In this document: piece by piece, positions 8,901 through 17,075 of the stretch
How positions within the stretch are numbered: the first letter of the stretch is position 1
Layout of the letters: each line of letters starts with the position of its first letter
Assembly: GCA_963755085.1 (NCBI GenBank)
Contig: CAVWIN010000010.1
Coordinates: 186,001-250,000 of the forward strand
DNA: 64,000 nucleotides
Direction: 5' to 3'
Source: JACVRM01 sp963755085
GTDB taxonomy: Bacteria > Actinomycetota > Thermoleophilia > Gaiellales > Gaiellaceae
Made by a program: the position numbers and the translations under genes
The notes under the pieces: generated by a model
What the model was told of the DNA's origin: nothing
The model's input: the letters and a program-made list of their open reading frames with translations, nothing else
Database searches by the model: none

Positions 8901-9432
8901 TGCCCTGCCCGGTGGCGCCGAGCGTCACCGCGGCCTCGCCGGTGAGCACCCCGGCGCGCGCCTGCAGCGCCGGAGCCAGCTCGGGCACCGCGGCGACCAG
9001 ATCAAGCGCTGTCCGCACGGCGCGTTCGGCGTCGTCCTCCTGCGCCACCGGCGTCCCCCACACCGCCATGACGGCGTCACCGATGAATTTCTCGACCGTG
9101 CCGCCGTAGCGCTCGATCAGCGTCCGCGCCGTCTCGAAATAGCGCGACAGCAGTTCGCGCGTCTCCTCCGAATCGCGACCCTCGGAGGCGGTCGTGAAGC
9201 CGACCAGGTCGGCGAACAGCACCGACACGAGTCGGCGCTCAGCCGTCGGCTGGACTACCGCAGGGGCGGGCACCGGCGCCCCCGTCAGCGCCGTGCCACA
9301 CTCGTCGCAGAACGCCTGGCCTGCCTCGTGCGGAGCTCCGCATGACGGGCATGCGAGCCCGAGCGGCGTGCCGCAGGTGGCGCAGAACTTCGCGCCCTCG
9401 CGGTTGACGGCGCCGCAGCTAGGACACTCCAC
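5944..9432 (-). CDS. Zinc-ribbon / class III adenylate cyclase / AAA ATPase / TPR regulator, copy 2
   Basis: 1162 residues. Two CxxC zinc-ribbon pairs lie in the first 45 residues. A class III nucleotide cyclase domain spans about 65-235, with metal-binding Asp75 (FADLVGF) and Asp119 (GDAVMAVWG) and transition-state Asn185 and Arg189 (NTASRIQSAA), so it should be active. An ATPase domain has a P-loop at 285-292 (GIAGIGKS) and a Walker B in LVFEDLQWAEPG. The C-terminal half is TPR-like helical repeat of the LuxR/MalT type. The GTG at 9432 is inside the end of the upstream copy, a 14-base overlap that implies translational coupling. It probably makes cAMP in response to a cytoplasmic signal sensed by the repeats; the signal is unknown. 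Confidence 0.85.
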   Translation of the reverse strand: MECPSCGAVNREGAKFCATCGTPLGLACPSCGAPHEAGQAFCDECGTALTGAPVPAPAVVQPTAERRLVSVLFADLVGFTTASEGRDSEETRELLSRYFETARTLIERYGGTVEKFIGDAVMAVWGTPVAQEDDAERAVRTALDLVAAVPELAPALQARAGVLTGEAAVTLGATGQGMVAGDLVNTASRIQSAAEPGTVLVGQATRRATEAAVAYEDAGEQALKGKAEPERLSRAVRVLSARGGALRSDGLEPPFVGRDRELRLVKELFHTASEQRKAHLVSVVGIAGIGKSRIAWEFEKYIDGLVEQVAWHRGRCLAYGEGVAYWALAEMVRMRARITEEESSGEALAKLRATLGEHVPDEEERAWLEPRLAHLLGLGEPIASEREELFSAWRVFFERLAAEGACALVFEDLQWAEPGLLDFVDHLLEWSRSHPIFVLALQRPELAERGLMLAAASRNATTLALEPLTQPAMEQLLDGFVPGLPDDLRAGILERAEGIPLYAVETVRMLLDRGLVVREGAVYRPTGPIEALAVPETLHALLAARLDGLEPDERALVQDAAVLGKTFTRQGLAAVSGRSETDIETLLTRLVRKEVFSLQVDPRSPERGQYGFLQDLLKRVAYETLSKRERKARHLAAAAYLTTAWADEQEIVEVVASHYVDAYRLDPDADDAGEIKAHAREALTRAGERAASLAATEEAARVFSAAAGLAVEPLAEAELRAKAARAAYDGAAFAAAAAEFERAHDLYAGAGAARDAALNLAQLGNTEWQMHQGERAIERMEQGLAALAGAEPDEGIAALNAELARAYFFRGNLEAAQERVEQAIGLAEELWVPEVLSTALNTAGLLAAFRGRPEYGLALIRHALEIALENDLARVALRAYVNLADRLDARDRWDEALAYQERGLALARRVGSRTSEWRFLGEMGWALLNQGRWDEAAAVAERIPDDAGVVGAGPGLVFELALRCGDLDSARAQMARLEETYDPGDAQDSVSYHLTRAELFNGDGRHGEALTAARQAVADLRGSGVLAAQGKMAYIEALAAAHLLDDETTVRELLAELEGEPPGLLPPMLHAQVLRYRALLGEEPEQRFKGAAALLREYSMVPLGALVDVDHAGWLVDAGRPEEARLLLDEAREVFERIGARPWRERLDAVEARLGTLAAPAT

Positions 9433-12400
9433 CGGCCATCGCCTCCTCGCTCGCAGCGGCCGCGCGGTCGAGCCACGGCGTTGCGCCCAGCGCCTCGAAG
9501 ATCTCGCGTGCCTCGGCGAGCAGCGCTTCGGCGTCGTCGGTGCCGCCCCGGGTTCGCAGCCATTCCGCGTACTCCAGCTCGGCGACCGCGAGCCAGAAGC
9601 GGGTCGCGATCTCGCGGAAGCGGCCGATCGCCGCCTTGAACCGCCGGTCGGCCTCGTCCGCATCACCGCGCCGCGCGGCGAGCGCTGCACGGAACCGCGC
9701 CGCGTGCGCGGCGAGGAAGTCCGGGAGCCTGCCCCGCGGGAGCCGCTCGAGCAGGGCGACCAGCTCTTCGGCCTTGTCGACGTCACCGAGCTCGAGCGCG
9801 GCCTCGACGCTCGTCACGAACGCCTCCTTGACGACCTCGGTCGACATCCCGAGAACCTCGCGAACAGCGAAGGCCTCTTCGGCCGCGGCGAGCGCCTCGG
9901 CGGTGCGGCCGTACGCCATCAGCATGCGGGCCTCGCCGAAGCGGTACGTCGAGTGCTCCTGGACGTCGTCCGAGCCTTCCATCTCGCGGCACAGTCCGAG
10001 CAGCCGCTGCGCCTCGTCGATCCGCCCGCGATGGATCTCGATTGCCATCCCGGCGATCGCGATCGTCTGCAATGCCTGACGCGCATCGAGCAACAAGCGG
10101 TCCTCGGGAATCTCCCGGAACATCTCGATCGCCTCGTCCCATTCGCCGAGCGCGAACGGGGAGTACGCCTGGCCGAGGAACTGCCACTCCTGCTGGCGGT
10201 TGCCGATGCGCCGCGCATACGCAAGCCCCTCGCGCACCGTTTCCGCGCCGCGGTCGTGGCGGTCGATCTGCCCGTAGACGTCGGCCAGGTTGAAGTAGGC
10301 ACGGAGGATCGCGGAGGGGCGGTCGTGCTCGCGGGCGACTTCGAGCGCGTGCGCGATGAGCGCCTGCCCCTCGGACCTCCGGCCGCGCGCGATCAGGACG
10401 ATCCCCTTGGTGTTGAGCGCCTGCGACAGGAGCTCGGGCAAGAGGAGTGCCTCGGCGAGGTCGAGCGCCCGCTCGGTCAGCTCCAGCGCGAGCTCCGGGT
10501 CCCCGGCGAAGAACGAGAAGCGGCCGAGCTGCGCTGCAAGCTCCGCCAGCGCCTCGTCCGGCTCCTCCGCGGAAAGCACGGCGTAGGACCGCTTCATCAC
10601 GTCGAGTGCCTCGTCGGTACGGCCCACCAGCCACATCGCCTCGCCGAGCCGCGCCGACACACGTGCGGCCGGATGCGTCGCGGCGACCGACTCGAACATG
10701 CCGATGGCGCGCTCGAAGAGCTCCAGCGCCTGCTGCATGCGCGCGCCGGCGAACGCCATCGTCCCGGCGCGCTCGAGCAGCTCGGCAGCTGCCGAGGCAT
10801 CGTCCGTCAGGTCGGCCGCCCGTTCGAAGGCCCGCTGCGCCTCCACGGTCGCGCCCAGCGACGCGGCGCGCTCGGCCGCCCGGGAGAGCGTCGCCCTCGC
10901 CCGCTCTCTGATCGCACCGGCGTCCGGAGCGTCTGGGGCCGCCTCGAACGCGTCGAGCAAGTGAGCGGCGACGACCTCGGCGAGCTCGTCCTCGCCCGCC
11001 CGATATACCGCGTCGAGGACATCGGCCGCGGCGACATGGCGCGCCTTGCGCTCGCTTCGCGACAGCGTCTCGTAGGCGACCCGGCGGAACACGTCCTGCA
11101 GGAAGACGTACTGGCCGCGCTCCGGCGAGCGTGGGTCGGCCTGGATGGCGAGCACCTCTTTGCGGACGAGGCCGGCCAGCAGCGGCTCGAGCTCGCTCTC
11201 GGACGAGCCGGTCAGCGCCGCGAGGCCCTGCCTCGTGAACGTCTTGCCGAGCACCGAGCCGTCCTGCACGAGGCGGCGCTCCTCCGCCGGCAGAGTGTCG
11301 AGTCGCGCTGCGATCAGTGCGTGCAGCGTTTCAGGAACCTCGAGCGTCTCGACCGGGCCTCTGACGCGAAAGTGTTCTCCCTCGCGGGTCACGAGACCGC
11401 GGTCGAGCAGCATCCGGACGGTCTCGACGGCGTACAGCGGAATCCCCTCCGCATGCTCGAGGATGCGTGAGCGGAGATCATCGGGGAGGCCGGGGACGAG
11501 CCCTGGGAGAAGCTCGCTCATGGCCGGGGCGCTCAGCGGCTCGAGGTAGAGCGACGTGAAGCTCCGCTTGCCGGCGCCCCAGGACGGGCGGCGGTCCGCG
11601 AGCTCCGGACGCGCGAGTGCGAGCACGAAGATCGGCTGGGTCCGCGCCCAGTCGAGCAGGTACTCGAGGAAGTCGAGCAGGCCGGCGTCGGCCCACTGCA
11701 TGTCCTCGAAGACGAGCACGACCGGGCTCTGCTCCGCGAGCCGCTCGAACAGGATCCGCCAGGCCGAGAACAGGTTCTCCTGGTCGCCCGGCTGCCCCTC
11801 CTCGAGCCCGAGCAGGTGGGCCAGCCGCGGCTCGACCCGCCCGCGTTCCTCGGCGTCCGGCACGTAGATCTCGAGGGAGGTGTCGAGCTTGGCGCGCGCG
11901 CTCGCCGGATCCTCGTCCTCGACGATCCCGCAGCGGCCGCGCACCATCTCGGCCAGCGCCCAGTACGCGACCCCGTCGCCGTACGAGAGGCAGCGACCGC
12001 GGTGCCAGTACGCCTCGCCGACGAGACCGTCGACGTACTTCTCGAACTCCCACGAGAGCCGCGTCTTGCCGATGCCCGCAACGCCGACGACCGCGACGAG
12101 CTGCGCCTTCCGTTCCTCGACGGTCGCGTGGAACAGCTCCTTGACGAGGCGGAGCTCGCGCGCGCGACCGACGAACGACGCCTCGAGCCCCGTGGAGCGC
12201 ATCGCGCCGCCTGCGCCGGCCACCACGCGGACGGCACGCCAGAGCGCGACCGGCTCGGCCTTGCCCTTCAGCTCCTGCGCGCCGGCGTCGGCGTACACCA
12301 CCGCCGCCTCGGTCGCGCGCCGGGTCGCCTGGCCGACGAGGACCGTTCCGGGCTCGGCCGCCGACTGGATGCGGGAGGCCGTGTTGACGAGGTCGCCCGC

Positions 12401-12931
12401 GACCATGCCCTGGCCCTCGGCGCCGACGGTGACGGCGGCCTCGCCCGTCAAGACGCCGGCGCGGGCCAGAAGCGCCGGATCGAGCTCGGGGACGACGGCG
12501 ACCAGGTCGAGCGCGGCCCGCACGGCACGCTCGGCATCATCCTCGGTGGCCAGCGGCGCACCCCACACCGCCATGACCGCGTCGCCGATGAACTTCTCCA
12601 CGGTGCCGCCGTAGCGCTCGATCAGCGTCCGCGCGGTCTCGAAGTAGCGCGACAGCAGCTCGCGCGTCTCCTCGGCGTCGCGGCCCTCGGAGGCGGCCGT
12701 GAAGCCGACGAGGTCGGCGAACAGCACGCTCACCAGACGCCGCTCGGCCGCGGGCTGCGCGACGGCGGGCGCGGGCGCCGCCGTCAGCGCCGTCCCGCAC
12801 TCGCCGCAGAACTTCACCGCCGGCCCGTTGGCGGCGCCGCACGCCGGGCACAGCTGTGCGAGCGGGCTTCCGCACTCGCCGCAGAACTTCCGTCCCGCCT
12901 CGTTCTCGCTCTGGCAGGACGGACAGCGCAT
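9419..12931 (-). CDS. Zinc-ribbon / class III adenylate cyclase / AAA ATPase / TPR regulator, copy 1
   Basis: 1170 residues, a close tandem paralogue of the following gene. The architecture is the same: two zinc-ribbon CxxC pairs at 3-45, a cyclase domain with FADLVGF and GDAVMAVWG Asp residues and the NTASRIQSAA motif, a P-loop VGVAGIGKT, Walker B LVFEDMQWADAG, and C-terminal helical repeats. Conservation is strongest in the cyclase and ATPase parts and weaker in the repeats, as expected if the copies sense different ligands or partners. The ATG shares one base with the stop of the FAD oxidase gene (TGATG), so it belongs to that operon. Confidence 0.85.
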   Translation of the reverse strand: MRCPSCQSENEAGRKFCGECGSPLAQLCPACGAANGPAVKFCGECGTALTAAPAPAVAQPAAERRLVSVLFADLVGFTAASEGRDAEETRELLSRYFETARTLIERYGGTVEKFIGDAVMAVWGAPLATEDDAERAVRAALDLVAVVPELDPALLARAGVLTGEAAVTVGAEGQGMVAGDLVNTASRIQSAAEPGTVLVGQATRRATEAAVVYADAGAQELKGKAEPVALWRAVRVVAGAGGAMRSTGLEASFVGRARELRLVKELFHATVEERKAQLVAVVGVAGIGKTRLSWEFEKYVDGLVGEAYWHRGRCLSYGDGVAYWALAEMVRGRCGIVEDEDPASARAKLDTSLEIYVPDAEERGRVEPRLAHLLGLEEGQPGDQENLFSAWRILFERLAEQSPVVLVFEDMQWADAGLLDFLEYLLDWARTQPIFVLALARPELADRRPSWGAGKRSFTSLYLEPLSAPAMSELLPGLVPGLPDDLRSRILEHAEGIPLYAVETVRMLLDRGLVTREGEHFRVRGPVETLEVPETLHALIAARLDTLPAEERRLVQDGSVLGKTFTRQGLAALTGSSESELEPLLAGLVRKEVLAIQADPRSPERGQYVFLQDVFRRVAYETLSRSERKARHVAAADVLDAVYRAGEDELAEVVAAHLLDAFEAAPDAPDAGAIRERARATLSRAAERAASLGATVEAQRAFERAADLTDDASAAAELLERAGTMAFAGARMQQALELFERAIGMFESVAATHPAARVSARLGEAMWLVGRTDEALDVMKRSYAVLSAEEPDEALAELAAQLGRFSFFAGDPELALELTERALDLAEALLLPELLSQALNTKGIVLIARGRRSEGQALIAHALEVAREHDRPSAILRAYFNLADVYGQIDRHDRGAETVREGLAYARRIGNRQQEWQFLGQAYSPFALGEWDEAIEMFREIPEDRLLLDARQALQTIAIAGMAIEIHRGRIDEAQRLLGLCREMEGSDDVQEHSTYRFGEARMLMAYGRTAEALAAAEEAFAVREVLGMSTEVVKEAFVTSVEAALELGDVDKAEELVALLERLPRGRLPDFLAAHAARFRAALAARRGDADEADRRFKAAIGRFREIATRFWLAVAELEYAEWLRTRGGTDDAEALLAEAREIFEALGATPWLDRAAAASEEAMAGGVS

Positions 12932-14304
12932 CAGGGGCTGATGTTCTGGTTCAGCCGGAACACGTTCTCAGGATCCCATTCCCGTTTGAGCGCCACCAGA
13001 CGCTCCTGCTTCGCGTCGCCGTAGATCGCGCGCGGGTCCTCTCCCTCCTCTGCGACGTCGTTGACGTAGCGGCCGACGACGGCGACGCCGGCGATGTCGG
13101 CCACGAAGCGCCGGCCCCACTCGCGGGCGGCCTCGTCGAGGTCAGCGTCCTCCCACAGCACCTCGGCTGACGCCCAGTACGCGCCGTCGCGGCCCGTGAA
13201 CGCGGTCGCCTCCTCGGGCACGTCCTCGATCGCGCCGCCGCAGGTCCAGATCGACACGACGCCGTCGATGCCCTCGAGCTGGTCGTTCACGTGCTCGACG
13301 GACGCAGCGACCATGTGCTCGGGCAGCCCCGTGACGAAGGCGCTCTTCATGTAGAAGCGATGGCCCCACTCGGACGGGACGTCGTTCATCCGCTGCGCCT
13401 CGAGGTACGGGCGGCGCTTGATCGAGTCGGCCAGCGGCGCCCCGAACGCGCGCAGCGGCGCGAGCTCGCGCTCCGCCGCCTGCTCGGTGCCGCAGTGGTG
13501 CGCCGTCACCCGGACGACGGCGCCCATGCCCGTCTCCGGCGGCCGGAACGAGTCGGCGCCGAGGCCAGGCCCCATGTCGAACGACAGCCACAGGTCGCGC
13601 GAGCCCGAGGCGGTCAGCTCCTCCACGAGCGCGCCGAGCTCGAGCGCACGGTCGATCGGGTAGATGACGCTCCCGTAGGTGATCACGGGGTCGAGCGGGT
13701 GGAGCCGGAACTCGAACGAGGTGGCGATCCCGAAGTTCGCGCCGGCGCCGCGCAGCCCCCAGAAGAGCTCGGCGTTCTCGCCCTCGCTCGCGCGCACCTG
13801 GCGGCCGTCCGCTGTCACCAGGTCGACGGCGAGCAGGTTGTCGATCGTGAGCCCGTACGTGCGCTGGAGCCGGCCGAGCCCGCCGCCGAGGGTGAGACCG
13901 GCGACGCCGGTGTGCGACACCGTGCCGACGGGACAGGCGAGCGAGTGCTGCTGGGCCGCGTCGTCGAGCTCGCCGAGCAGGCAGCCGGCCGCGACGATCG
14001 CGCGGCGCCCGTCGGCGTCGAGCTGCACGCCGCGGATCCGCGACAGGTCGATGACGATGCCGTCGTCGATGGTGGAGAGCCCCGGGATGCTGTGGCCGCC
14101 GCCGCGAACGGCGATCCGCAGGTCCTGCTCGCGCGCGTAGCGGATCGCCGTCGCGACCGCGTCGGGCGTCTCCGGGCGCACGACCACCGCCGGCCGGCGG
14201 TCGAACATCGCGTTCCAGATGCGGCGCGCGTCGTCGTAGCCGGGGTCACCGGGGAAGACGACCTCCCCTGCGAAGGCGTCCGTGAACGGTGCGACGGAGG
14301 TCAC
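12931..14304 (-). CDS. FAD-linked oxidase, berberine-bridge type
   Basis: 457 residues. An N-terminal PCMH-type FAD-binding domain contains RGGGHSIPGLS, whose His is the usual site of covalent flavin attachment. The second site, a Cys in two-point-attached members, appears to be Ser here (VSHTGVAGLTLGGG), so attachment is probably single. The BBE domain ends with the family signature DPENVFRLNQNISP. Members oxidise alcohols, sugars or aromatic amines with O2. The start is a GTG overlapping the stop of the upstream VOC gene (GTGA), and the stop overlaps the downstream cyclase start. The substrate is not evident. Confidence 0.85.
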   Translation of the reverse strand: MTSVAPFTDAFAGEVVFPGDPGYDDARRIWNAMFDRRPAVVVRPETPDAVATAIRYAREQDLRIAVRGGGHSIPGLSTIDDGIVIDLSRIRGVQLDADGRRAIVAAGCLLGELDDAAQQHSLACPVGTVSHTGVAGLTLGGGLGRLQRTYGLTIDNLLAVDLVTADGRQVRASEGENAELFWGLRGAGANFGIATSFEFRLHPLDPVITYGSVIYPIDRALELGALVEELTASGSRDLWLSFDMGPGLGADSFRPPETGMGAVVRVTAHHCGTEQAAERELAPLRAFGAPLADSIKRRPYLEAQRMNDVPSEWGHRFYMKSAFVTGLPEHMVAASVEHVNDQLEGIDGVVSIWTCGGAIEDVPEEATAFTGRDGAYWASAEVLWEDADLDEAAREWGRRFVADIAGVAVVGRYVNDVAEEGEDPRAIYGDAKQERLVALKREWDPENVFRLNQNISP

Positions 14305-14639
14305 GAGGCGGAGATGTCCTCGACGAGCTGGATCCGGTTCCCGTCCGGGTCGAAGATGTCGAGCAGGCGGAGCTCGTCGTGCAGCTCCACGACGGTGCCG
14401 ACCTCGACGTCCAGGCCGCGCAGGCGCTCGGCCTCGGCCTTCACGTCCTCGACGTCGACAGTGGCGACGCCGCCCTCCTCCGGCTCGCCCTCGGCGATGG
14501 CGATCTGCATGGCGCCGCGTTCGAGCTTCGCCCAGCGCCCGTCGGCGTCGAAGTACGTCTCGGTGAAGCCGAGCTTCGACGTGTAGAAGCCGCGCGCGTC
14601 GTCGATGTCGCGGACGCGGTACCAGACCCTGGTCGCCAC
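14301..14639 (-). CDS. VOC (glyoxalase/bleomycin-resistance fold) protein
   Basis: 112 residues, a single two-module beta-alpha-beta-beta-beta protein of the vicinal oxygen chelate superfamily. Visible hallmarks are RVRDIDDARGFYTSKLGFTE at the start and LRLLDIFDPDGNRIQLVE at the end. The final Glu is a typical metal ligand position, but an N-terminal ligand is unclear. It could be an isomerase, dioxygenase or binding protein. It lies 10 bases after the E2 stop and overlaps the FAD oxidase start, so it is part of the dehydrogenase operon. Confidence 0.8.
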   Translation of the reverse strand: MATRVWYRVRDIDDARGFYTSKLGFTETYFDADGRWAKLERGAMQIAIAEGEPEEGGVATVDVEDVKAEAERLRGLDVEVGTVVELHDELRLLDIFDPDGNRIQLVEDISAS

Positions 14640-14649
14640 GGGGACGACG

Positions 14650-15864
14650 TTACAGCGCCAGGCCTGGCAACTCCAAGAAGCTTTTCAGCGTGCGCAGGAA
14701 CTGCGCGCCGTCCGCCCCGTCGATCGCCCGGTGGTCGCACGTCAACGTCATGCTCATCATCGGCCTGATGTCGAAGCCGTCGTCGACGGCAACCGGCCGC
14801 GGACCGGCGGCGCCGACGGCGAGGATCGCGGCCTGAGGCGGGTTGAGTACGGCAGTGAACTCCTCGATGCCGAACATGCCGAGGTTCGAGATCGTGAACG
14901 TGCCGTCCTCGAGATCCTCGCGCCGTAACTTGTTCTCGCGCGCGCGGGAGACGAGGTCGCTGCGCGCCTGCGCGATCTCGGCGAGCGTGAGCCGCTCGGC
15001 CGACCGGATGACCGGCACGACCAGGCCCTGCGGCGCGGCCACGGCGAGGCCGACGTTCGCCGTCGGGAAGCGGCGGATCGACTCGCCCGTGAAATGCGCG
15101 TTCAGCTCGCGGTGGCGCAGGAGCGCGACGCCGACGAGCTTGGTGAGGATGTCGGACACGGTCGGCTTCGGGTCGAGCCCGCTCTCGACCAGCCGCTGCC
15201 GCAGCTCGTTCGTATCCGTCATGTCGGCAGAGACGCGGAGCTGGAAGACCGGCGCCTGCCACGCCTCGGTCAACCGGCGCGCGATCGTCTTGCGGACGCT
15301 CGTGAGCGCGATCTCATCGACCTCGCCCGCCGGAACCGTCGCGGCCGCCGGTGCAGCGGCCGGCGCGTGCTCGGCGCGCTCGACGTCCTCGGCGACGATC
15401 CGGCCTTCCGGGCCGGTGCCGCGAACCCCGGCCAGGTCGATGCCTCGCTCACGCGCAATCCTGCGAGCTAATGGCGACGCCTTGAGCCTGTCCGGGCCGC
15501 GGACTGCGTCCGCTGCTAGCTGCCGTCCGCCGTTTGTAGGTGCCTCCGCCGGCGCTTCGGTCTGGCGTGGCGGCTCGACGGCCTTCTCACTAGCCATTCC
15601 GGACGCGACAGCGGCCGGAATGGCCTCCCCCGCCGCACCGATCACCGCGACGGTGTGGCCGACCTCCACCTCGCCCTCGGCGACGGCGATCTTCAGCAGG
15701 ACGCCCGAGGCCTCGGCCTCGACCTCCTGTGTGACCTTCTCGGTGTCGAGCTCGTAGAGCGGCTCGCCCTTCTCGACCGTGTCGCCCTCGGCCTTCAGCC
15801 AGCGGACGATCGTGCCCGATTCCATGCCCTGCCCCAGGCGGGGCAGCTTGACCTCAGTCGCCAT
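14650..15864 (-). CDS. 2-oxoacid dehydrogenase E2 (dihydrolipoamide acyltransferase)
   Basis: 404 residues. One N-terminal lipoyl domain has the lipoylation Lys in ELDTEKVTQE. A peripheral-subunit-binding domain (KASPLARRIARERGIDL) follows an Ala/Pro linker. The C-terminal catalytic domain carries the active-site DHRAIDG. It transfers the acyl group to CoA and forms the core of the complex. I chose the ATG that begins the lipoyl fold (MATEVKLPRLG); in-frame TTG and ATG codons up to 15912 are alternatives. Substrate (pyruvate, acetoin or branched-chain oxoacid) cannot be fixed from E2 alone. The 162-base gap to the E1 beta gene contains a small inverted repeat (CGTATC/GATACG, 15938-15956). Confidence 0.9.
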   Translation of the reverse strand: MATEVKLPRLGQGMESGTIVRWLKAEGDTVEKGEPLYELDTEKVTQEVEAEASGVLLKIAVAEGEVEVGHTVAVIGAAGEAIPAAVASGMASEKAVEPPRQTEAPAEAPTNGGRQLAADAVRGPDRLKASPLARRIARERGIDLAGVRGTGPEGRIVAEDVERAEHAPAAAPAAATVPAGEVDEIALTSVRKTIARRLTEAWQAPVFQLRVSADMTDTNELRQRLVESGLDPKPTVSDILTKLVGVALLRHRELNAHFTGESIRRFPTANVGLAVAAPQGLVVPVIRSAERLTLAEIAQARSDLVSRARENKLRREDLEDGTFTISNLGMFGIEEFTAVLNPPQAAILAVGAAGPRPVAVDDGFDIRPMMSMTLTCDHRAIDGADGAQFLRTLKSFLELPGLAL

Positions 15865-16026
15865 GGTGGCCCGTCCGGTCACCATGGCGAGTTCGTTGCG
15901 CACGAAAACCAAGCCAGGCTAGGACGCAGGGAGCGGTCGTATCGCTGTTAGATACGTCCGCGACTGAGGACGACGCATGGCGCCGGTTTGCAGCCGCCAA
16001 CGGACTCGTCAGGGTGGCCGGACGGG

Positions 16027-17007
16027 TCACCCGTGCTGGACGGTGCGCTTGATGGCCGACAGGACGTCGTCGGCATGCGGGATGACGAACTCCTCCATGA
16101 CCGGGGCGAACGGCAGCGGCGTGAACTTCGCGCCGACGCGCTCGACCGGGGCGTCGAGCCAGTCGAAGGCCTTGTACTGGACGACGGCGGCGATCTCCGC
16201 GCCGAAGCCCATCTTCACGATCGCCTCGTGCGCCACGACGCAGCGGTTCGTCTTCTTGACCGAGGCAACGATCGAGTCCTCGTCGAGCGGCTGCAGCGTG
16301 CGCGGGTCGACGACCTCCACCGAGACGCCCTCCTTCTCGGCCTCGGCGGCGGCTGTCAGCGCCTCGTGGACGAGGCGGCCCGTCGCGACGACGGTCACGT
16401 CCTCGCCCTCGCGCATCACGCGCGCCTGTCCGATCGGGATCGGCTCGATCTCCTCCGGCACCTCGCCCTTGATGCCGTACAGGGTGCGGTGCTCGAAGAA
16501 GACGACCGGGTTGTCGTCGTAGATCGACGACCAGAGCAGCCCGCGCACGTCCGCGGGCGTCGACGGGAAAACGACCTTCAGTCCGGGGATGTGCACCAGC
16601 CAGGCCTCGAGCTGCTGCGCGTGCTGCGCCCCCGGCGACCAGCCGGCGCCGCCCTGCGTGCGCACGGTGAGCGGCACCTTGAGCTGTCCACCCGACATGT
16701 AGCGGTGCTTGGCCGCCTGGTTGACGATCTGCTCGAGCGAGAGCGTCAGGAAGTCCTCGTACATGATCTCGACGACCGGGCGCATGCCCTGCATGGCCGC
16801 GCCGATGCCGGCGCCGACGATCGCCATCTCCGAGATCGGCGTGTTGCGGATCCGCTCCGGCCCGAACTCGGCGACGAGCCCCTGGGTGACACCCATCGAG
16901 CCGCCCATCTCGGCGATGTCCTCGCCCATGACGAAGACGTTGTCGTCCTTGCGCATCGCGGCCGCAAGCGCGTCCCGGACGGCTTCGCGGTAGGAGATTT
17001 CAGGCAT
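16027..17007 (-). CDS. 2-oxoacid dehydrogenase E1 component, beta subunit
   Basis: 326 residues, typical length. It shows the E1 beta hallmarks VFVMGEDIAEMGG, RIRNTPISEMAIVGAGIGAAM and RTQGGAGWSPGAQHAQQLEAW. Together with the alpha subunit it binds thiamine diphosphate and decarboxylates the 2-oxo acid (pyruvate or acetoin are the closest-looking types), passing the acyl group to E2. It lies 68 bases after E1 alpha with a GGGACAG repeat between the two. Confidence 0.92.
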   Translation of the reverse strand: MPEISYREAVRDALAAAMRKDDNVFVMGEDIAEMGGSMGVTQGLVAEFGPERIRNTPISEMAIVGAGIGAAMQGMRPVVEIMYEDFLTLSLEQIVNQAAKHRYMSGGQLKVPLTVRTQGGAGWSPGAQHAQQLEAWLVHIPGLKVVFPSTPADVRGLLWSSIYDDNPVVFFEHRTLYGIKGEVPEEIEPIPIGQARVMREGEDVTVVATGRLVHEALTAAAEAEKEGVSVEVVDPRTLQPLDEDSIVASVKKTNRCVVAHEAIVKMGFGAEIAAVVQYKAFDWLDAPVERVGAKFTPLPFAPVMEEFVIPHADDVLSAIKRTVQHG

Positions 17008-17047
17008 GCCGTCCCGTCGGTTTCATCGTGCTCGCTCCTCGCGCGTG

Positions 17048-17074
17048 ACGGGACAGCCCCTGCGGGGACAGGCC
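17048..17074. repeat. GGGACAGCCCC repeat element
   Basis: Two tandem units (GGGACAGCCCCTGC, then GGGGACAGGCCCCT) between the E1 alpha and E1 beta genes. The same unit recurs at 27200-27325 and 42272-42320, twice inside coding sequence. Confidence 0.65.
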
Positions 17075-17075
17075 C

